A stretch of DNA of 64,000 nucleotides from Firmicutes bacterium UBA2058 (GCA_002332905.1 DDAM01000041.1:117121-181120), one strand, 5' to 3'. Counted from the first letter of the stretch, positions 18,105-27,734 are shown. Program-made: numbers and translations. The notes: generated from the sequence alone by a model not told the origin.

Positions 18105-19532
18105 ATGATGAAAATGAATAAACAAAATCAAGTATTGGGTTATCTGCCAGATGAGACTCCATCTCCCTTAAAACTGTTTTTATATGCAGTGCAGCAGGTA
18201 ATTGTAATGTTCCCTGCCACTGTAGCAGTAGCACTTATTACGGGATTCCAGATTTCCACGACTATCTTTGCCAGCGGTTTGGCAACAATTTGTTTTATCC
18301 TTATAACAGGAAGAAAAATTCCTCTTTACTATGGATCAAGTTTTTCCTATCTGTCGGCAATATCAGGCTTGTTAGCAGGCGATTCAATTAAGTCCTATCT
18401 AAGTCAAGACACATTAGATGGAATTGCTGCTTGGTCAAACGGAGTTAGTAATGTTATACCTGCTGAAGCTATTTCCTATGTACAGTTTGGTATTATAATG
18501 TCAGGTTTGATTTCAATTTTAGCAGGATTTTTAATAAAGCTTGCTGGAGTAAAAGTAGTAGAAAAAATTCTTCCTGCATCAATTACTGGTTCTATAGCTA
18601 TGATTATCGGTTTAACTCTTGCTGGTACAGCTTTAAGCGATGCTGCACCTAAAGCTCTTGTAGAAGGTGCTACTTCAACTATTTTTAATTCTGATTGGAT
18701 TTGGGTAGTATCTTTGGCAACTCTACTATCAACTATACTCTTTACAAGATACTTAAAAGGTTTTTTAGGTCAGCTTCCACTTCTTCTCGGTGCAGGTGTA
18801 GGTTGTGTAATTGCAGGTCTTATGTATGTATTTGGTGGAGAAAGTATGAATATATTCCGCTCAATATCTGGTAGTTCAAATACTATTTTTGCAGTTCCAG
18901 CTTTTACCTTTCCTAAAGCGTCATGGGCGGCGGTTGCAGCTATAATGCCAATAGCGATTGCTACAATTCCTGAGTCCACAGCACATATGTATCAGCTTGA
19001 TATTTATGTGAATGACCTAGCTAAGAAGAAAAATTCTGCTAAGAAATATAACCTAATTGAGAAGCTTCATCTAAATCTTATAGGTGATGGTATAGGTGAT
19101 ATGATTTCTGGATTTGTTGGAGGTCCTGCAGGTACAAACTACGGTGAAAACATAAGTACAATGGCAATTACAAAAGTTTTCTCCGTTCCAGTTTTAATAG
19201 TTGCGGCAATTATAGCAATGATTGTATCTTTCTTTACCCCTTTAGTGAATGCAATTTATGCTATTCCACAAGCTGTTATAGGTGGCTTGGAAATTTATCT
19301 TTTCGGAGCAATTGCAGCACAAGGAATCGCTATAATGATAGATAAAAAAGTAGATATGTTTAGCTCTAAAAATATAGCAGTTATTGCTTCCATAATGGTT
19401 ATTGGATTAGGCGGCAATTATGCTTTTGGAGGAAATATTCCTTTCTTTGGACTAGATATCCCTTGTATTGCAGGTGCTGCCATATTTGGAATACTGTTAA
19501 ATCTTTTATTAAGCATAGGTGAGAAAAAATAA
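18105..19532 (+). CDS. Uracil/xanthine permease family transporter (NCS2)
   Basis: Nucleobase:cation symporter-2 family membrane protein of 475 residues with about 12-14 hydrophobic segments. Motifs include YYGSSFSYLSAISG near 80, the conserved acidic PIAIATIPESTAHM near 283 and GGPAGTNYGENISTMAITKVFS near 343, as in UraA. It is predicted to import uracil (possibly another nucleobase) with protons. ATGs at 18105, 18108 and 18114 are all possible; AAGGA spacing favours 18114, a 3-residue difference. A single-gene unit, divergent from the MerR regulator. Confidence 0.85.
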   Translation: MMKMNKQNQVLGYLPDETPSPLKLFLYAVQQVIVMFPATVAVALITGFQISTTIFASGLATICFILITGRKIPLYYGSSFSYLSAISGLLAGDSIKSYLSQDTLDGIAAWSNGVSNVIPAEAISYVQFGIIMSGLISILAGFLIKLAGVKVVEKILPASITGSIAMIIGLTLAGTALSDAAPKALVEGATSTIFNSDWIWVVSLATLLSTILFTRYLKGFLGQLPLLLGAGVGCVIAGLMYVFGGESMNIFRSISGSSNTIFAVPAFTFPKASWAAVAAIMPIAIATIPESTAHMYQLDIYVNDLAKKKNSAKKYNLIEKLHLNLIGDGIGDMISGFVGGPAGTNYGENISTMAITKVFSVPVLIVAAIIAMIVSFFTPLVNAIYAIPQAVIGGLEIYLFGAIAAQGIAIMIDKKVDMFSSKNIAVIASIMVIGLGGNYAFGGNIPFFGLDIPCIAGAAIFGILLNLLLSIGEKK

Positions 19533-19630
19533 AAGGCAAGTGATGATGAATTAAATGCACATTCACGAGTTTTAGGAATTAATAAGAGAGTTTAAAGTTA
19601 GAGATTAAACCTTAAATTAGGTAAATTATT

Positions 19631-19674
19631 AAAGCATATTATAATAGCTTTTATCTATTATAATATGCTTTTTG
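19631..19674. terminator. Terminator between the permease and the Cys-rich gene
   Basis: Perfect 17-bp stem (AAAGCATATTATAATAG and its complement) followed by TTTTT. Shared by convergent genes. Confidence 0.85.
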
Positions 19675-19701
19675 TGTATTTTTTGTTATATATGTCAACT
19701 A

Positions 19702-19839
19702 TTAACATCTATTTCTACAATTACAGTTGCGTCTGCATCTATTTCTACAGCAACATCTATTTCTACATCTATTTCCACAACAACAATTAGATCCAACTAA
19801 GGCTCCTGCTACAAAAGCTCCCCAAAAACCAAAAAACAT
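19702..19839 (-). CDS. Cys/Arg/Asn-rich micro-protein
   Basis: Predicted peptide of 45 residues: an N-terminal hydrophobic stretch (MFFGFWGAFVAGALVGSN) followed by a tail with 11 Cys in CCC, CRNRC and CNC clusters with many Arg and Asn. ATG at 19839 follows AGGAGGCC by 6 bases, an excellent start; longer in-frame starts have no such site. The Cys spacing could bind metal or form disulfides, and the hydrophobic head could anchor it. I do not recognise the family; small Cys-rich proteins of this look occur in spore-forming Clostridia. Confidence 0.65.
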   Translation of the reverse strand: MFFGFWGAFVAGALVGSNCCCGNRCRNRCCCRNRCRRNCNCRNRC

Positions 19840-20067
19840 ATTTAGGCCTCCTTTGTTATTTATTATTATTTTAGTGTTAAATATTCTAGTATGTATATAC
19901 AATATATGCATGTACATTAGTTTTGTGAAATTAATTTGTAAGGTTATTTAAAAAGAGTTAAGATGTTAGATTCGTGTTATGTATATATTATTCCTCCATG
20001 GAAACAATAAATCAAAAGGTGAGTATGAAAGATTATGCAAATTATTGCATGGAGGTATACAACAATA

Positions 20068-20691
20068 ATGAGCTTGCAGAAATTATATCATGATATTAAT
20101 CGGCATCTGCTAGAAGACTTAAAGCCATCAATATATTTAAATGAGATTTATGAAAAACCAACCTTTAAAAAATTTCCTTTTGATATGCTATATAAATTAA
20201 AGGAAACTGAACAATCAAAGGTTCATCATCCAGAGGGAAATGTATGGAATCATGTATTGTTAGTAGTTGATGAAGCTGCTAAAATAAAAGATAAAACTAA
20301 AAATTCTAATGTGTTTATGTGGGCAGCTTTACTTCATGATATTGGAAAACCAAGCACTACTAAAAACAAAAAAGGTAAAATCACAGCATATGACCATGAT
20401 AAGATAGGAGAAGAGTTATCTATAAAGTTTCTTGAAGTATTCACAGATGATATAGATTTTATTCATAAGGTTTCTAAATTAGTTAGATATCATATGCAAA
20501 TACTATTTGTAGCAAACAAACTACCCTTTGCAGATATAGAAAATATGAAGCTGGAAACAGACTATAAAGAGGTTGCGTTACTAGGTTTTTGTGATAGAAT
20601 GGGAAGAACAAATAGCAAAAAAATGGTCGAACAGGAAAATATAAAAAGATTTTTAAATGTATGTAGAAACTTTAAATTAGATAAGGTATAA
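20068..20691 (+). CDS. HD-domain phosphohydrolase
   Basis: Protein of 207 residues with an HD metal-dependent phosphohydrolase core: HHPEGNVWNHVLL near 62, the LLHDIGKPST HD motif near 91, a second acidic HDKIGEE near 112, VRYHMQ near 142 and a late CDRMGR Asp near 178. The arrangement resembles the HD region of bacterial tRNA nucleotidyltransferases, without their nucleotidyltransferase domain. The substrate is unknown. The start is uncertain: 20068 has ATGGAGG about 12 bases before it; an ATG at 20035 would add 11 residues. Confidence 0.75.
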   Translation: MSLQKLYHDINRHLLEDLKPSIYLNEIYEKPTFKKFPFDMLYKLKETEQSKVHHPEGNVWNHVLLVVDEAAKIKDKTKNSNVFMWAALLHDIGKPSTTKNKKGKITAYDHDKIGEELSIKFLEVFTDDIDFIHKVSKLVRYHMQILFVANKLPFADIENMKLETDYKEVALLGFCDRMGRTNSKKMVEQENIKRFLNVCRNFKLDKV

Positions 20692-20725
20692 TTCTTTTCA
20701 TTTAGTGAAAAGAATTATACCTTTA
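20683..20725. terminator. Bidirectional terminator, HD gene / M20 gene
   Basis: Perfect 18-bp stem (20683-20700 with 20706-20723), starting inside the HD gene's last codons. It serves the convergent M20 gene as well. Confidence 0.85.
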
Positions 20726-20736
20726 TTTAGAAGTTA

Positions 20737-22074
20737 CTATTTACCGTAGGCTTGTATTAATTTAGCATAGAAATCTACGTTATCTGCTAATACTGAACTG
20801 TCTATATGTTCATTTACTCTGTGAGCTCCACCAGATTTTTCACTGTGTCTAATGCCAGTAAATCTATATACACTTTTTGTAGGACATATATCACAGTAGT
20901 AACGTGAATCTGTTCCACCTATAAGCATGGATGGAATAAATGTTATTCCAGGATATTTTTCTTCAACTACTTTTTTTATTGTCATATACCCATCTGATTC
21001 TATTGACGATATAGCGGGAGGGTTGTGACCCTTTATCATTTTAACTATAACACCCTCTGGAACTATACTTTCAAAATGTTTTTGAAGATTATCTATTGTG
21101 TCACCAGGTAATAATCTAGTGTTAATTATTAAGCTTGCTTTTTCTGGTAAAATATTAGCTTGGTCAGAGCCTTTAGCCATTGTTACAGCAATAGTTGTAC
21201 GAGTAAGTGCATTATACTCTACATTCTCACTAAAAATTGGTTTTAATTTTTCCCAGTTTGCTTCTGGATCTTTTAGCATCTCACCAAGTTCTCCATCTTT
21301 AAAAGGTGCAATCGCTTTAAACTGTTCAATAACAGGCTTAGTAAGTGTTTGAGACAACATATTTTCTTCTAATATGCATGCAGTTTTACCTACGATTCCA
21401 AGTGAGCTATGTTGTTTTGGATAAGCTGCATGACCGCCTTCATCCATTTTTATAAATTCAAAATCAGCATATCCTTTTTCACATGGGTAAATTTCTGCTA
21501 TAAGTCTACCATTTTTTTCGCTAATTCCACCACATTCGTCTATTACTAAACCAAGGCTTATATTTCTTTTTTTAAGCTCTTCTACGATAAGACCTGCTGC
21601 TGCTTCAGGTCCACCCATAATCTCTTCATTGTAGCCAAAAGCTAAATATAAATCATAATCAGGGACAAATCCATCCTCAATAAGTAGCTCTATAGCATCC
21701 ATATATGCTTGTATATTGCATTTTGAATCTGTTACACCTCGTCCCCATAGTATTCCTTCATCGTCTATAACTCCATCATAAGGTGGATAATTCCACATTG
21801 AGTGATCTCCCTCAGGAACTACATCTTGATGGGCTGTAAGAAGTAATGGTAGAGACTTACTTTTGCCTGTGCCTTCCCATTTATAGAGAAGTCCCACACG
21901 TCCTATTATTTCTTTTTTTAATGTTTTATGTACAAGTGGGTATGTGTTTTCAAGGTAATTGTGAAAATCCAGAAAAGCCTGCTTATTAATTTTTTCAGGA
22001 TCAACGCTTGAAACAGTAGGATATTTTATCATGCCTTGAAGATGTTTTGTAAATAGTTCATTATTAAGAATCAT
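20737..22074 (-). CDS. M20-family metallopeptidase (carboxypeptidase S-like)
   Basis: Di-zinc M20 amidohydrolase/peptidase of 445 residues. Metal and catalytic motifs: LLTAHQDVVPEGD near 79, WGRGVTDSKCN near 110, GYNEEIMGG near 147, and a late GGTDSRYY region near 385. The long form and motif spacing resemble carboxypeptidase S / PM20D1-type enzymes, which cleave N-acyl amino acids or peptides. No export signal, so cytosolic. Start at 22074 follows AGGAGGCT. Confidence 0.85.
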   Translation of the reverse strand: MILNNELFTKHLQGMIKYPTVSSVDPEKINKQAFLDFHNYLENTYPLVHKTLKKEIIGRVGLLYKWEGTGKSKSLPLLLTAHQDVVPEGDHSMWNYPPYDGVIDDEGILWGRGVTDSKCNIQAYMDAIELLIEDGFVPDYDLYLAFGYNEEIMGGPEAAAGLIVEELKKRNISLGLVIDECGGISEKNGRLIAEIYPCEKGYADFEFIKMDEGGHAAYPKQHSSLGIVGKTACILEENMLSQTLTKPVIEQFKAIAPFKDGELGEMLKDPEANWEKLKPIFSENVEYNALTRTTIAVTMAKGSDQANILPEKASLIINTRLLPGDTIDNLQKHFESIVPEGVIVKMIKGHNPPAISSIESDGYMTIKKVVEEKYPGITFIPSMLIGGTDSRYYCDICPTKSVYRFTGIRHSEKSGGAHRVNEHIDSSVLADNVDFYAKLIQAYGK

Positions 22075-22115
22075 ATTAGCCTCCTAAATATATTTATTTT
22101 GTTTAATTTAGATTG

Positions 22116-22182
22116 TTTAAATTAAACTATTTACTTTAAATTGTATAATTTAAGCTATTTAAATTAAACTGTTTACTTTAAT
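22116..22182. repeat. Two-copy AT-rich direct repeat upstream of the M20 gene
   Basis: TTTAAATTAAACT-A/G-TTTACTTTAA occurs at about 22117-22140 and 22159-22182, roughly 42 bp (four helical turns) apart. It lies in the 307-bp gap 22075-22381, which otherwise holds a terminator hairpin (22238-22270) and the helicase leader. Confidence 0.5.
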
Positions 22183-22237
22183 AGCAATTTTATCACCTTT
22201 TGATTTAAGTTTCAACAAAAATGTTGAAATATAAATA

Positions 22238-22270
22238 AAAAAACGCCATTTATATAAAAGGCGTTTTTAG
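22238..22270. terminator. Hairpin terminator in the M20/helicase gap
   Basis: AAAAACGCC / GGCGTTTTT stem with flanking A and T runs, between two divergent genes; it may end a short leader RNA or insulate the promoters. Confidence 0.6.
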
Positions 22271-22381
22271 GTAATCTTCAATTAACATGATATCATAATA
22301 TAAAATATAAGTCTAGTATTATTTTTTTTATTTGTTATAATAAATTTTGTTAGTTTTAAAATTATATTCTTGGAGGTATGA

Positions 22382-24463
22382 ATGAATAACAGCGTTGAAA
22401 GAATTTATGAAGAAAATAAGTTATCAGATGTTTTGAAGGAAATTAAACTAAATCTTGATTATTATAATGATTCAATGAATGTTTTTAAAAACAGACTAAA
22501 AGTTGTATCAGATGACAATGAAGTAACTGTCATATTTAATTATCTTGATTTGATTGAAAAAAATATACGAAATAATAGCAATTCTTTACTTAATCCATAT
22601 TTTGCAAGAATAGACTTTTTCGATAATAATGAAAATAAAAATTATACATTATATATTGGAAAACATGGAATACAGGATACAAGTTCTCAAACATTGACTG
22701 TTGATTGGAGAGCTCCAATATCCTCCGTTTATTATGATTGTCAGCTTGGAAGCAATAAAATTGAAACCTACGAGGGTGAAGAACTTGATTTTGAACTTAA
22801 TCTGAAAAGAACAATTGAGATAGAGAACAGTAAATTAATTGATTTTTATGATGTAGATACAATTGCCAATGATGAGCTTTTAACTAAATATTTAGCTAAA
22901 AATAAAGAAGCTGTGCTTAGCGAGATAGTTGCAACTATACAAAAGGATCAAAATGAAATAATTCGTGATGGCTATTCTCACAACATAATTGTGCAAGGTG
23001 GAGCAGGTAGTGGAAAAACAACTGTTGCAATGCACAGAGTATCATTTTTATTGTACAACTATAAGGATACATTTATCTCGGAAAATTTTTATATATTAGG
23101 TAGCAATAAAATGTTTTTGAATTATATCACAAGTATCTTGCCGTCACTGGATGTAGGTGATATTAAAAATATGGTATTATCTTCATTTTTATATGAATTT
23201 GTATCAGATTATATGCCAAAGGGAAAAGGAAAATATAATTTTATAGGAAAATGGTCAGATGACAATAAAATGGACATGGCATTTAAAGGGAAAATAGGAT
23301 TTGTTAAAGCCTTGGACAGCTATTTGAAGAAGTATGAATACACTAATATTCCAATACAAAGCATTAAAGTCAATGGCAATATAATAATGGATAAGGCAAA
23401 TATTTTAAGCTTACTGGAAACTTTCAAAGAAAAATCTATGCAAGAGAAAATTGCTATATTAAATGAGCAGTTAAAAAAGAAACTTGTTTCCTTTAAAGAA
23501 AATAATAGAAGACTTAATATTGAATTTGATGAAAAAGAGTTTTTAAATTATTTTGGTGATAAGAAAAAGAAAATAAATATAATTTCCATATACCTTGATT
23601 TTCTCACAGTATTAAAAGAAAAATTTGAATCTAACAGTGTTTTAAATGTACACGTTAAAAATATTGATAGTATAATTGCAACAATAAAAGATAACAAATT
23701 TGATATATTTGATTTAAGTATGCTTAACTTGATTAAAAAGAAAATTTGTACCAATAAAAGGTTTGAAAGTGTAAGTTATATTGTAGTTGATGAGGCTCAG
23801 GACTTTGGAGTATCTATATTCTATGTATTAAAAAATGTTTTTAACAAGTCGTATTTTGCAATAATGGGGGATATTTCCCAAAACATAAATTATGATATAG
23901 GTATGAATGATTGGGAAGGCTTAATAAATGAAGTGTTTACAGCAAAAAATGATAGGTTCTATACATTAAGTAAGAGTTATAGAAATACTATAGAGATATC
24001 TAATGTTGCATGCAAGGTGTTAAAAAAAGCTACATTTAAAACTTATGATATAGAGCCATTTGTTAGACATGGCAAGGAAGTTGAGATAATTAATACAGCT
24101 AATTTTGAAGAAATGATTAACTTATCATTAAAATTAATTGACAATATATTTAAAAATGATTACAAAACAATAGGTATAATCTGTAGAACAGATGAAGAAG
24201 CAAAAATAGTTAGCGATTCATTATCAAAATACATTAATGTAATAAGTATAAATGGCACAGATGTAGATTTTGCAAATGGTGTTATGGTTATGCCAATTCA
24301 CCTGTCAAAAGGATTAGAGTTTGATGCTGTAATATTATGGGATGTCAACAAAAATAATTATACAGTGTGCGATGCTGATATTAAGCTATTGTATGTTGCT
24401 ATAACACGTGCTTTACATGAGTTGTATTTGTTATATAATGGAGATTTAACTAAGCTTATTTAA
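22382..24463 (+). CDS. UvrD/Rep-like superfamily 1 helicase, HelD-type
   Basis: SF1 helicase of 693 residues. A helical N-terminal region (1-200) is followed by Walker A QGGAGSGKTTVAMHR near 206, a long insertion, Walker B VVDEAQDFG near 466, GDISQNI near 498, SKSYRNTIEIS near 532 and the late motif VMPIHLSKGLEFDAVIL near 638. The coiled N-terminus and domain order match HelD, which binds RNA polymerase and helps recycle it from DNA. Classical UvrD/PcrA roles are less likely given size and layout. ATG follows TTGGAGGTATGA. Confidence 0.8.
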   Translation: MNNSVERIYEENKLSDVLKEIKLNLDYYNDSMNVFKNRLKVVSDDNEVTVIFNYLDLIEKNIRNNSNSLLNPYFARIDFFDNNENKNYTLYIGKHGIQDTSSQTLTVDWRAPISSVYYDCQLGSNKIETYEGEELDFELNLKRTIEIENSKLIDFYDVDTIANDELLTKYLAKNKEAVLSEIVATIQKDQNEIIRDGYSHNIIVQGGAGSGKTTVAMHRVSFLLYNYKDTFISENFYILGSNKMFLNYITSILPSLDVGDIKNMVLSSFLYEFVSDYMPKGKGKYNFIGKWSDDNKMDMAFKGKIGFVKALDSYLKKYEYTNIPIQSIKVNGNIIMDKANILSLLETFKEKSMQEKIAILNEQLKKKLVSFKENNRRLNIEFDEKEFLNYFGDKKKKINIISIYLDFLTVLKEKFESNSVLNVHVKNIDSIIATIKDNKFDIFDLSMLNLIKKKICTNKRFESVSYIVVDEAQDFGVSIFYVLKNVFNKSYFAIMGDISQNINYDIGMNDWEGLINEVFTAKNDRFYTLSKSYRNTIEISNVACKVLKKATFKTYDIEPFVRHGKEVEIINTANFEEMINLSLKLIDNIFKNDYKTIGIICRTDEEAKIVSDSLSKYINVISINGTDVDFANGVMVMPIHLSKGLEFDAVILWDVNKNNYTVCDADIKLLYVAITRALHELYLLYNGDLTKLI

Positions 24464-24538
24464 AATTAAATATAATGGCAAACATATTAATAATATATAT
24501 GATATAGAGTAAATAAAATAGTTTTATTATATTTTTAT

Positions 24539-24576
24539 GACAGTTATTAATTAATTTTATAGCTGTCTTTTTTTTT
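24539..24576 (+). terminator. Terminator after the helicase gene
   Basis: GACAGTTAT / ATAGCTGTC hairpin followed by nine T. Confidence 0.8.
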
Positions 24577-24606
24577 GAAATAATTTTCATATTAATGTCA
24601 TAAAAA

Positions 24607-24620
24607 TGAAAATGTTTTCA
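24607..24620. promoter_or_regulatory. cre-like palindrome before the DUF5058 operon
   Basis: TGAAAATGTTTTCA, identical to the site at 2372-2385 before nhaC. It is centred about 45 bp upstream of the -35 box, a position that could suit an activator or a repressor. Confidence 0.45.
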
Positions 24621-24658
24621 AATGCACAATTTTTCAAGAATATATAAAAGTATTGACA

Positions 24659-24688
24659 TTGAAGCATAAATTTTGCAGGTGCTATAAT
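24659..24688 (+). promoter_or_regulatory. Promoter of the DUF5058 operon
   Basis: TTGAAG, 18-bp spacer, TATAAT with an extended TGC directly before the -10 box. Confidence 0.55.
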
Positions 24689-24728
24689 AAATTATAATTT
24701 AAAATATTAATAATATGGAGGAAAAAGG

Positions 24729-25424
24729 ATGGATTATTTAAAAATTGCTAATAGCATTCCTATGTGGATAGCTGCGGGTTTAGCTGTGTCATTAGTTTTA
24801 ATACAAGCATTTATTTTTGCTAAAAAATCGTATGCAACAGGAGCAAAAATTGGACTTACACAAACACAGATGAAGAGTGCTATGAAAAGTAGCTTTATTA
24901 CTTCCATTGGTCCCTCAATTGTCGTATTAACAGGACTTTTGTCACTATTAGTAACAGTTGGCGCTCCTATGGCATGGATGAGATTATCGTTTATAGGTTC
25001 AGTAATGTTCGAGATGATGGCAGCTGGTTTTGGTACTGAGGCAGTAGGTGTCAATATGGGTGTTGATCAAATGACTAATATAGCATTTGCCAATGCTGTA
25101 TGGATAATGATACTAGGCTCTATAGGCTGGATAGTTTTTTCAACGATTTCTGCAAGCAAAATGGACAAGGTACAAAGAAAATTTTCAAAAGGTGACAAGG
25201 GCTTGATAACAGTTATTTCTGTTGCTGCAATGCTTGGTTCATTTGCTTCTTTATCAGCAAGTCACTTAATAGCATTAAATAAAAATACTATTGCTTGTGT
25301 TTCTGGTGGTTTAATTATGCTTTTACTATCTCCATTAGCTGATAAGAAAAATATTAAATGGCTAAAAGAGTGGGTTTTAGCTATAGCGTTGTTTGGCGGC
25401 ATGATTATAGCAGCTGTATTATAA
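24729..25424 (+). CDS. DUF5058-family membrane protein
   Basis: Membrane protein of 231 residues with about five or six helices. FITSIGPSIVVLTGLLSLLV near 56 and FGTEAVGVNMG near 101 are conserved-looking loops of the DUF5058 family, whose members have no proven function. It is the first gene of a three-gene operon with another membrane protein (18 bases later) and an M20 amidohydrolase. The pair could be a two-subunit importer for an amidated or acylated amino acid that the hydrolase then cleaves; this is inference from context. Confidence 0.6.
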   Translation: MDYLKIANSIPMWIAAGLAVSLVLIQAFIFAKKSYATGAKIGLTQTQMKSAMKSSFITSIGPSIVVLTGLLSLLVTVGAPMAWMRLSFIGSVMFEMMAAGFGTEAVGVNMGVDQMTNIAFANAVWIMILGSIGWIVFSTISASKMDKVQRKFSKGDKGLITVISVAAMLGSFASLSASHLIALNKNTIACVSGGLIMLLLSPLADKKNIKWLKEWVLAIALFGGMIIAAVL

Positions 25425-25442
25425 ATCATAGGAGGAAATATT

Positions 25443-26135
25443 ATGAATGAAGAAAAAAATATATATAATGATGAATATTTACCATATATAAATAAATGGG
25501 GTAAAATAACAAACTGGTTAGGAGTGCTTTTCTCCTTTGGTCCTGCGCTAGTATTAGCAGTAGTATTTAATATTATTCCACCTATAAATGCCATAATTAC
25601 TGGTTTTGTAGCTATAGCTGGTGCTATAGGAATAATGTGGTTTATTGAACCTATTTCTTATTTTCCTATAGTAGGTGTGGCAGGAACATATATGGCTTTT
25701 ATATCAGGAAATATCTCTAATATGCGTATTCCTTGTGCAGCAACTGCTCAAAAAACCGCAAATGTAGAGCCTGGTACTGAAGAAGGTGCAATTATTGCTA
25801 CACTTGGTATGGCTGTATCTATAATAGTAAATATAATTATTCTTGCTATTGGTGTTTTTGCTGGTACAGCAATTTTATCTAAGATGCCAGAGTCAATTGT
25901 TAGTGCATTAAATTTTTTATTACCTGCATTATTTGGAGCTATTTTTGTTCAATTCGCTATAAAAAAACTTAAGCTTGCTCCGATTGCGCTTTTTATAGCT
26001 CTTATTTTAACATTAGCCGTAAATTCGGGAGTATTTAGCTTTTTGCCTGGCAAGCCAACATATATAGTAACTCTTGGTGCGGTTTTTGGAACTATTGCTA
26101 TATCAACAATAATGTATAAGAAAAAAATGTTATAG
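25443..26135 (+). CDS. Membrane protein, partner of DUF5058 protein
   Basis: Membrane protein of 230 residues with about six helices, nearly the same length as its upstream neighbour. Conserved-looking loop RIPCAATAQKTANVEPGTEE near 98-117 between helices. No ATPase gene nearby, so any transport would be secondary. Good start (AGGAGG, 7 bases). I do not recognise a characterised family. Confidence 0.6.
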   Translation: MNEEKNIYNDEYLPYINKWGKITNWLGVLFSFGPALVLAVVFNIIPPINAIITGFVAIAGAIGIMWFIEPISYFPIVGVAGTYMAFISGNISNMRIPCAATAQKTANVEPGTEEGAIIATLGMAVSIIVNIIILAIGVFAGTAILSKMPESIVSALNFLLPALFGAIFVQFAIKKLKLAPIALFIALILTLAVNSGVFSFLPGKPTYIVTLGAVFGTIAISTIMYKKKML

Positions 26136-26149
26136 AGGAGAATTAGGTT

Positions 26150-27532
26150 ATGGATAAATTTAATTTATTAGAATATGTAGATAAAATTTCAGATATTACA
26201 AGAAATTTAAGCGATGATTTATGGAACAATCCTGAAATTTCAGAACAAGAAAAAAACTCTGCAAATTTATTTAGAAATATATTAAAAAATAATGATTTTA
26301 TCATAAAAGAAATTGATGGAATGGAAAATGCCTTTATAGGAGAATATGGTAATGGATATCCTGTGATAGCAGTTTTAGGTGAATTTGATGCATTACCTGG
26401 ACTTTCGCAAAAAATTGGTACTGAACACAGTCCTATAAAAGAAGGTGGTGCGGGTCATGGTTGCGGACATAATTTACTTGGAAGTGCTTCACTTGGTGCT
26501 GTGCTAGCCATAAAAAAATATATAGATCATTCTGGAGTAAAAGGAACAATAAGGTTTTATGCATGTCCAGAGGAAGAAACATTGTGCGGAAAGGTAAAAA
26601 TGATAAAAAAAGGCGCATTTGATAATTGTGATGTTGCACTTAGCTGGCATCCATTTAATGCTAATGTTAGCTTTAAAAATTCATTTTTAGCAAACAATTC
26701 AATAAAATTTAAATTTTTCGGCAAATCCTCACATGCTGGAGCTACTCCGCACTTAGGAAGAAGTGCTTTAGATGCTGTTGAACTAATGAATGTAGGAGCT
26801 AATTATTTAAGAGAGCATGTTATAGACCAAGCTCGTATACATTACACTATAACTCAAGCAGGAACTGCACCGAACATTGTGCCTGCTGAAGCAGAATCAT
26901 GGTATTTCGTAAGAGCACCACGAAGAAAAGATGTTGAAGAAATAACTGAAAGATTAATTAAAATAGCAAATGGAGCAGCTATGATGACTGAAACAAGGGT
27001 AGAGGTTAGCTATGTAAGTGGATGTTATGAGCTTTTGCAAAATGATGTATTGTATGATTTAACTTATAAAAACATGAAAAAAATAGGTGCTCCATTATAC
27101 ACAGATGAAGAAAAACAGTTTGCAAAGGAATTGCAAAATACACTAAATTTAAATGATGTTAAAGTTGAAATGAATAAGCTTGGGCTAGAAAATGAAGTTG
27201 GAGAAATTTTTATTCATGATAAAGTTATAGATGAAAAATACTTATCTCAGCTAACTATGACTGGGTCATCAGATAGCGGCGATATAAGCTGGATAATGCC
27301 TATGAACTTTTTTATAACAGCATGCTGGCCAATGGGAGTTAGTGCTCATTCGTGGCAGTCAACAGCTTCCTCTGGTTCTGATATTGGCAAAAGAGGAATG
27401 GAATACGCGTCAAAGATAATGGCAGGCATGATGTATGACATATTAAATGACACTACTATCGTGGAAAAAGCAAAACAAGAATTAAAACAAAGAACTAAAG
27501 ATTTTAAATACATCTCACCTTTAATGATGTAA
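26150..27532 (+). CDS. M20 amidohydrolase, AbgB/aminobenzoyl-glutamate hydrolase-like
   Basis: M20D-type metal amidohydrolase of 460 residues. GEFDALPGLS near 78, GHGCGHNLLG near 103, CPEEETLCGK near 140, SWHPFN near 164 and the late MTGSSDSGDISW near 369 give the two-metal centre. Family members cleave aminobenzoyl-glutamate, indole-acetyl amino acids or similar amides. Being in an operon with two membrane proteins, it probably processes what they import. Start follows GAGGAG by ~9 bases. Confidence 0.8.
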   Translation: MDKFNLLEYVDKISDITRNLSDDLWNNPEISEQEKNSANLFRNILKNNDFIIKEIDGMENAFIGEYGNGYPVIAVLGEFDALPGLSQKIGTEHSPIKEGGAGHGCGHNLLGSASLGAVLAIKKYIDHSGVKGTIRFYACPEEETLCGKVKMIKKGAFDNCDVALSWHPFNANVSFKNSFLANNSIKFKFFGKSSHAGATPHLGRSALDAVELMNVGANYLREHVIDQARIHYTITQAGTAPNIVPAEAESWYFVRAPRRKDVEEITERLIKIANGAAMMTETRVEVSYVSGCYELLQNDVLYDLTYKNMKKIGAPLYTDEEKQFAKELQNTLNLNDVKVEMNKLGLENEVGEIFIHDKVIDEKYLSQLTMTGSSDSGDISWIMPMNFFITACWPMGVSAHSWQSTASSGSDIGKRGMEYASKIMAGMMYDILNDTTIVEKAKQELKQRTKDFKYISPLMM

Positions 27533-27549
27533 AATAAATAAATTAAGAA

Positions 27550-27583
27550 CAAAAGCATTGAATTGCAATTTAATGCTTTTTTC
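27550..27583 (+). terminator. Terminator of the DUF5058/M20 operon
   Basis: AAAAGCATT / AATGCTTTTTT hairpin with T-run. Confidence 0.75.
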
Positions 27584-27659
27584 TTGATTTTGAATTTACC
27601 TAATAATATAATGTAACTAAGGTTAAAAAAATTACAGACAATAATAAACTATGCACCGA

Positions 27660-27707
27660 GCCCATGCACAAATTTTTAATTCTGTATTGTGCAATAAATG
27701 CATGGGC
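27660..27707. promoter_or_regulatory. Nested inverted repeat in the PucR leader
   Basis: GCCCATGCA (27660-27668) pairs with TGCATGGGC (27699-27707), and an inner GCACAA (27666-27671) can pair with TTGTGC (27687-27692). The stems overlap by three bases, so they could compete in RNA or act as an operator. About 30 bp before the regulator's start. Confidence 0.4.
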
Positions 27708-27734
27708 ATAATTAATATAAAGCAGGTGATTCTT

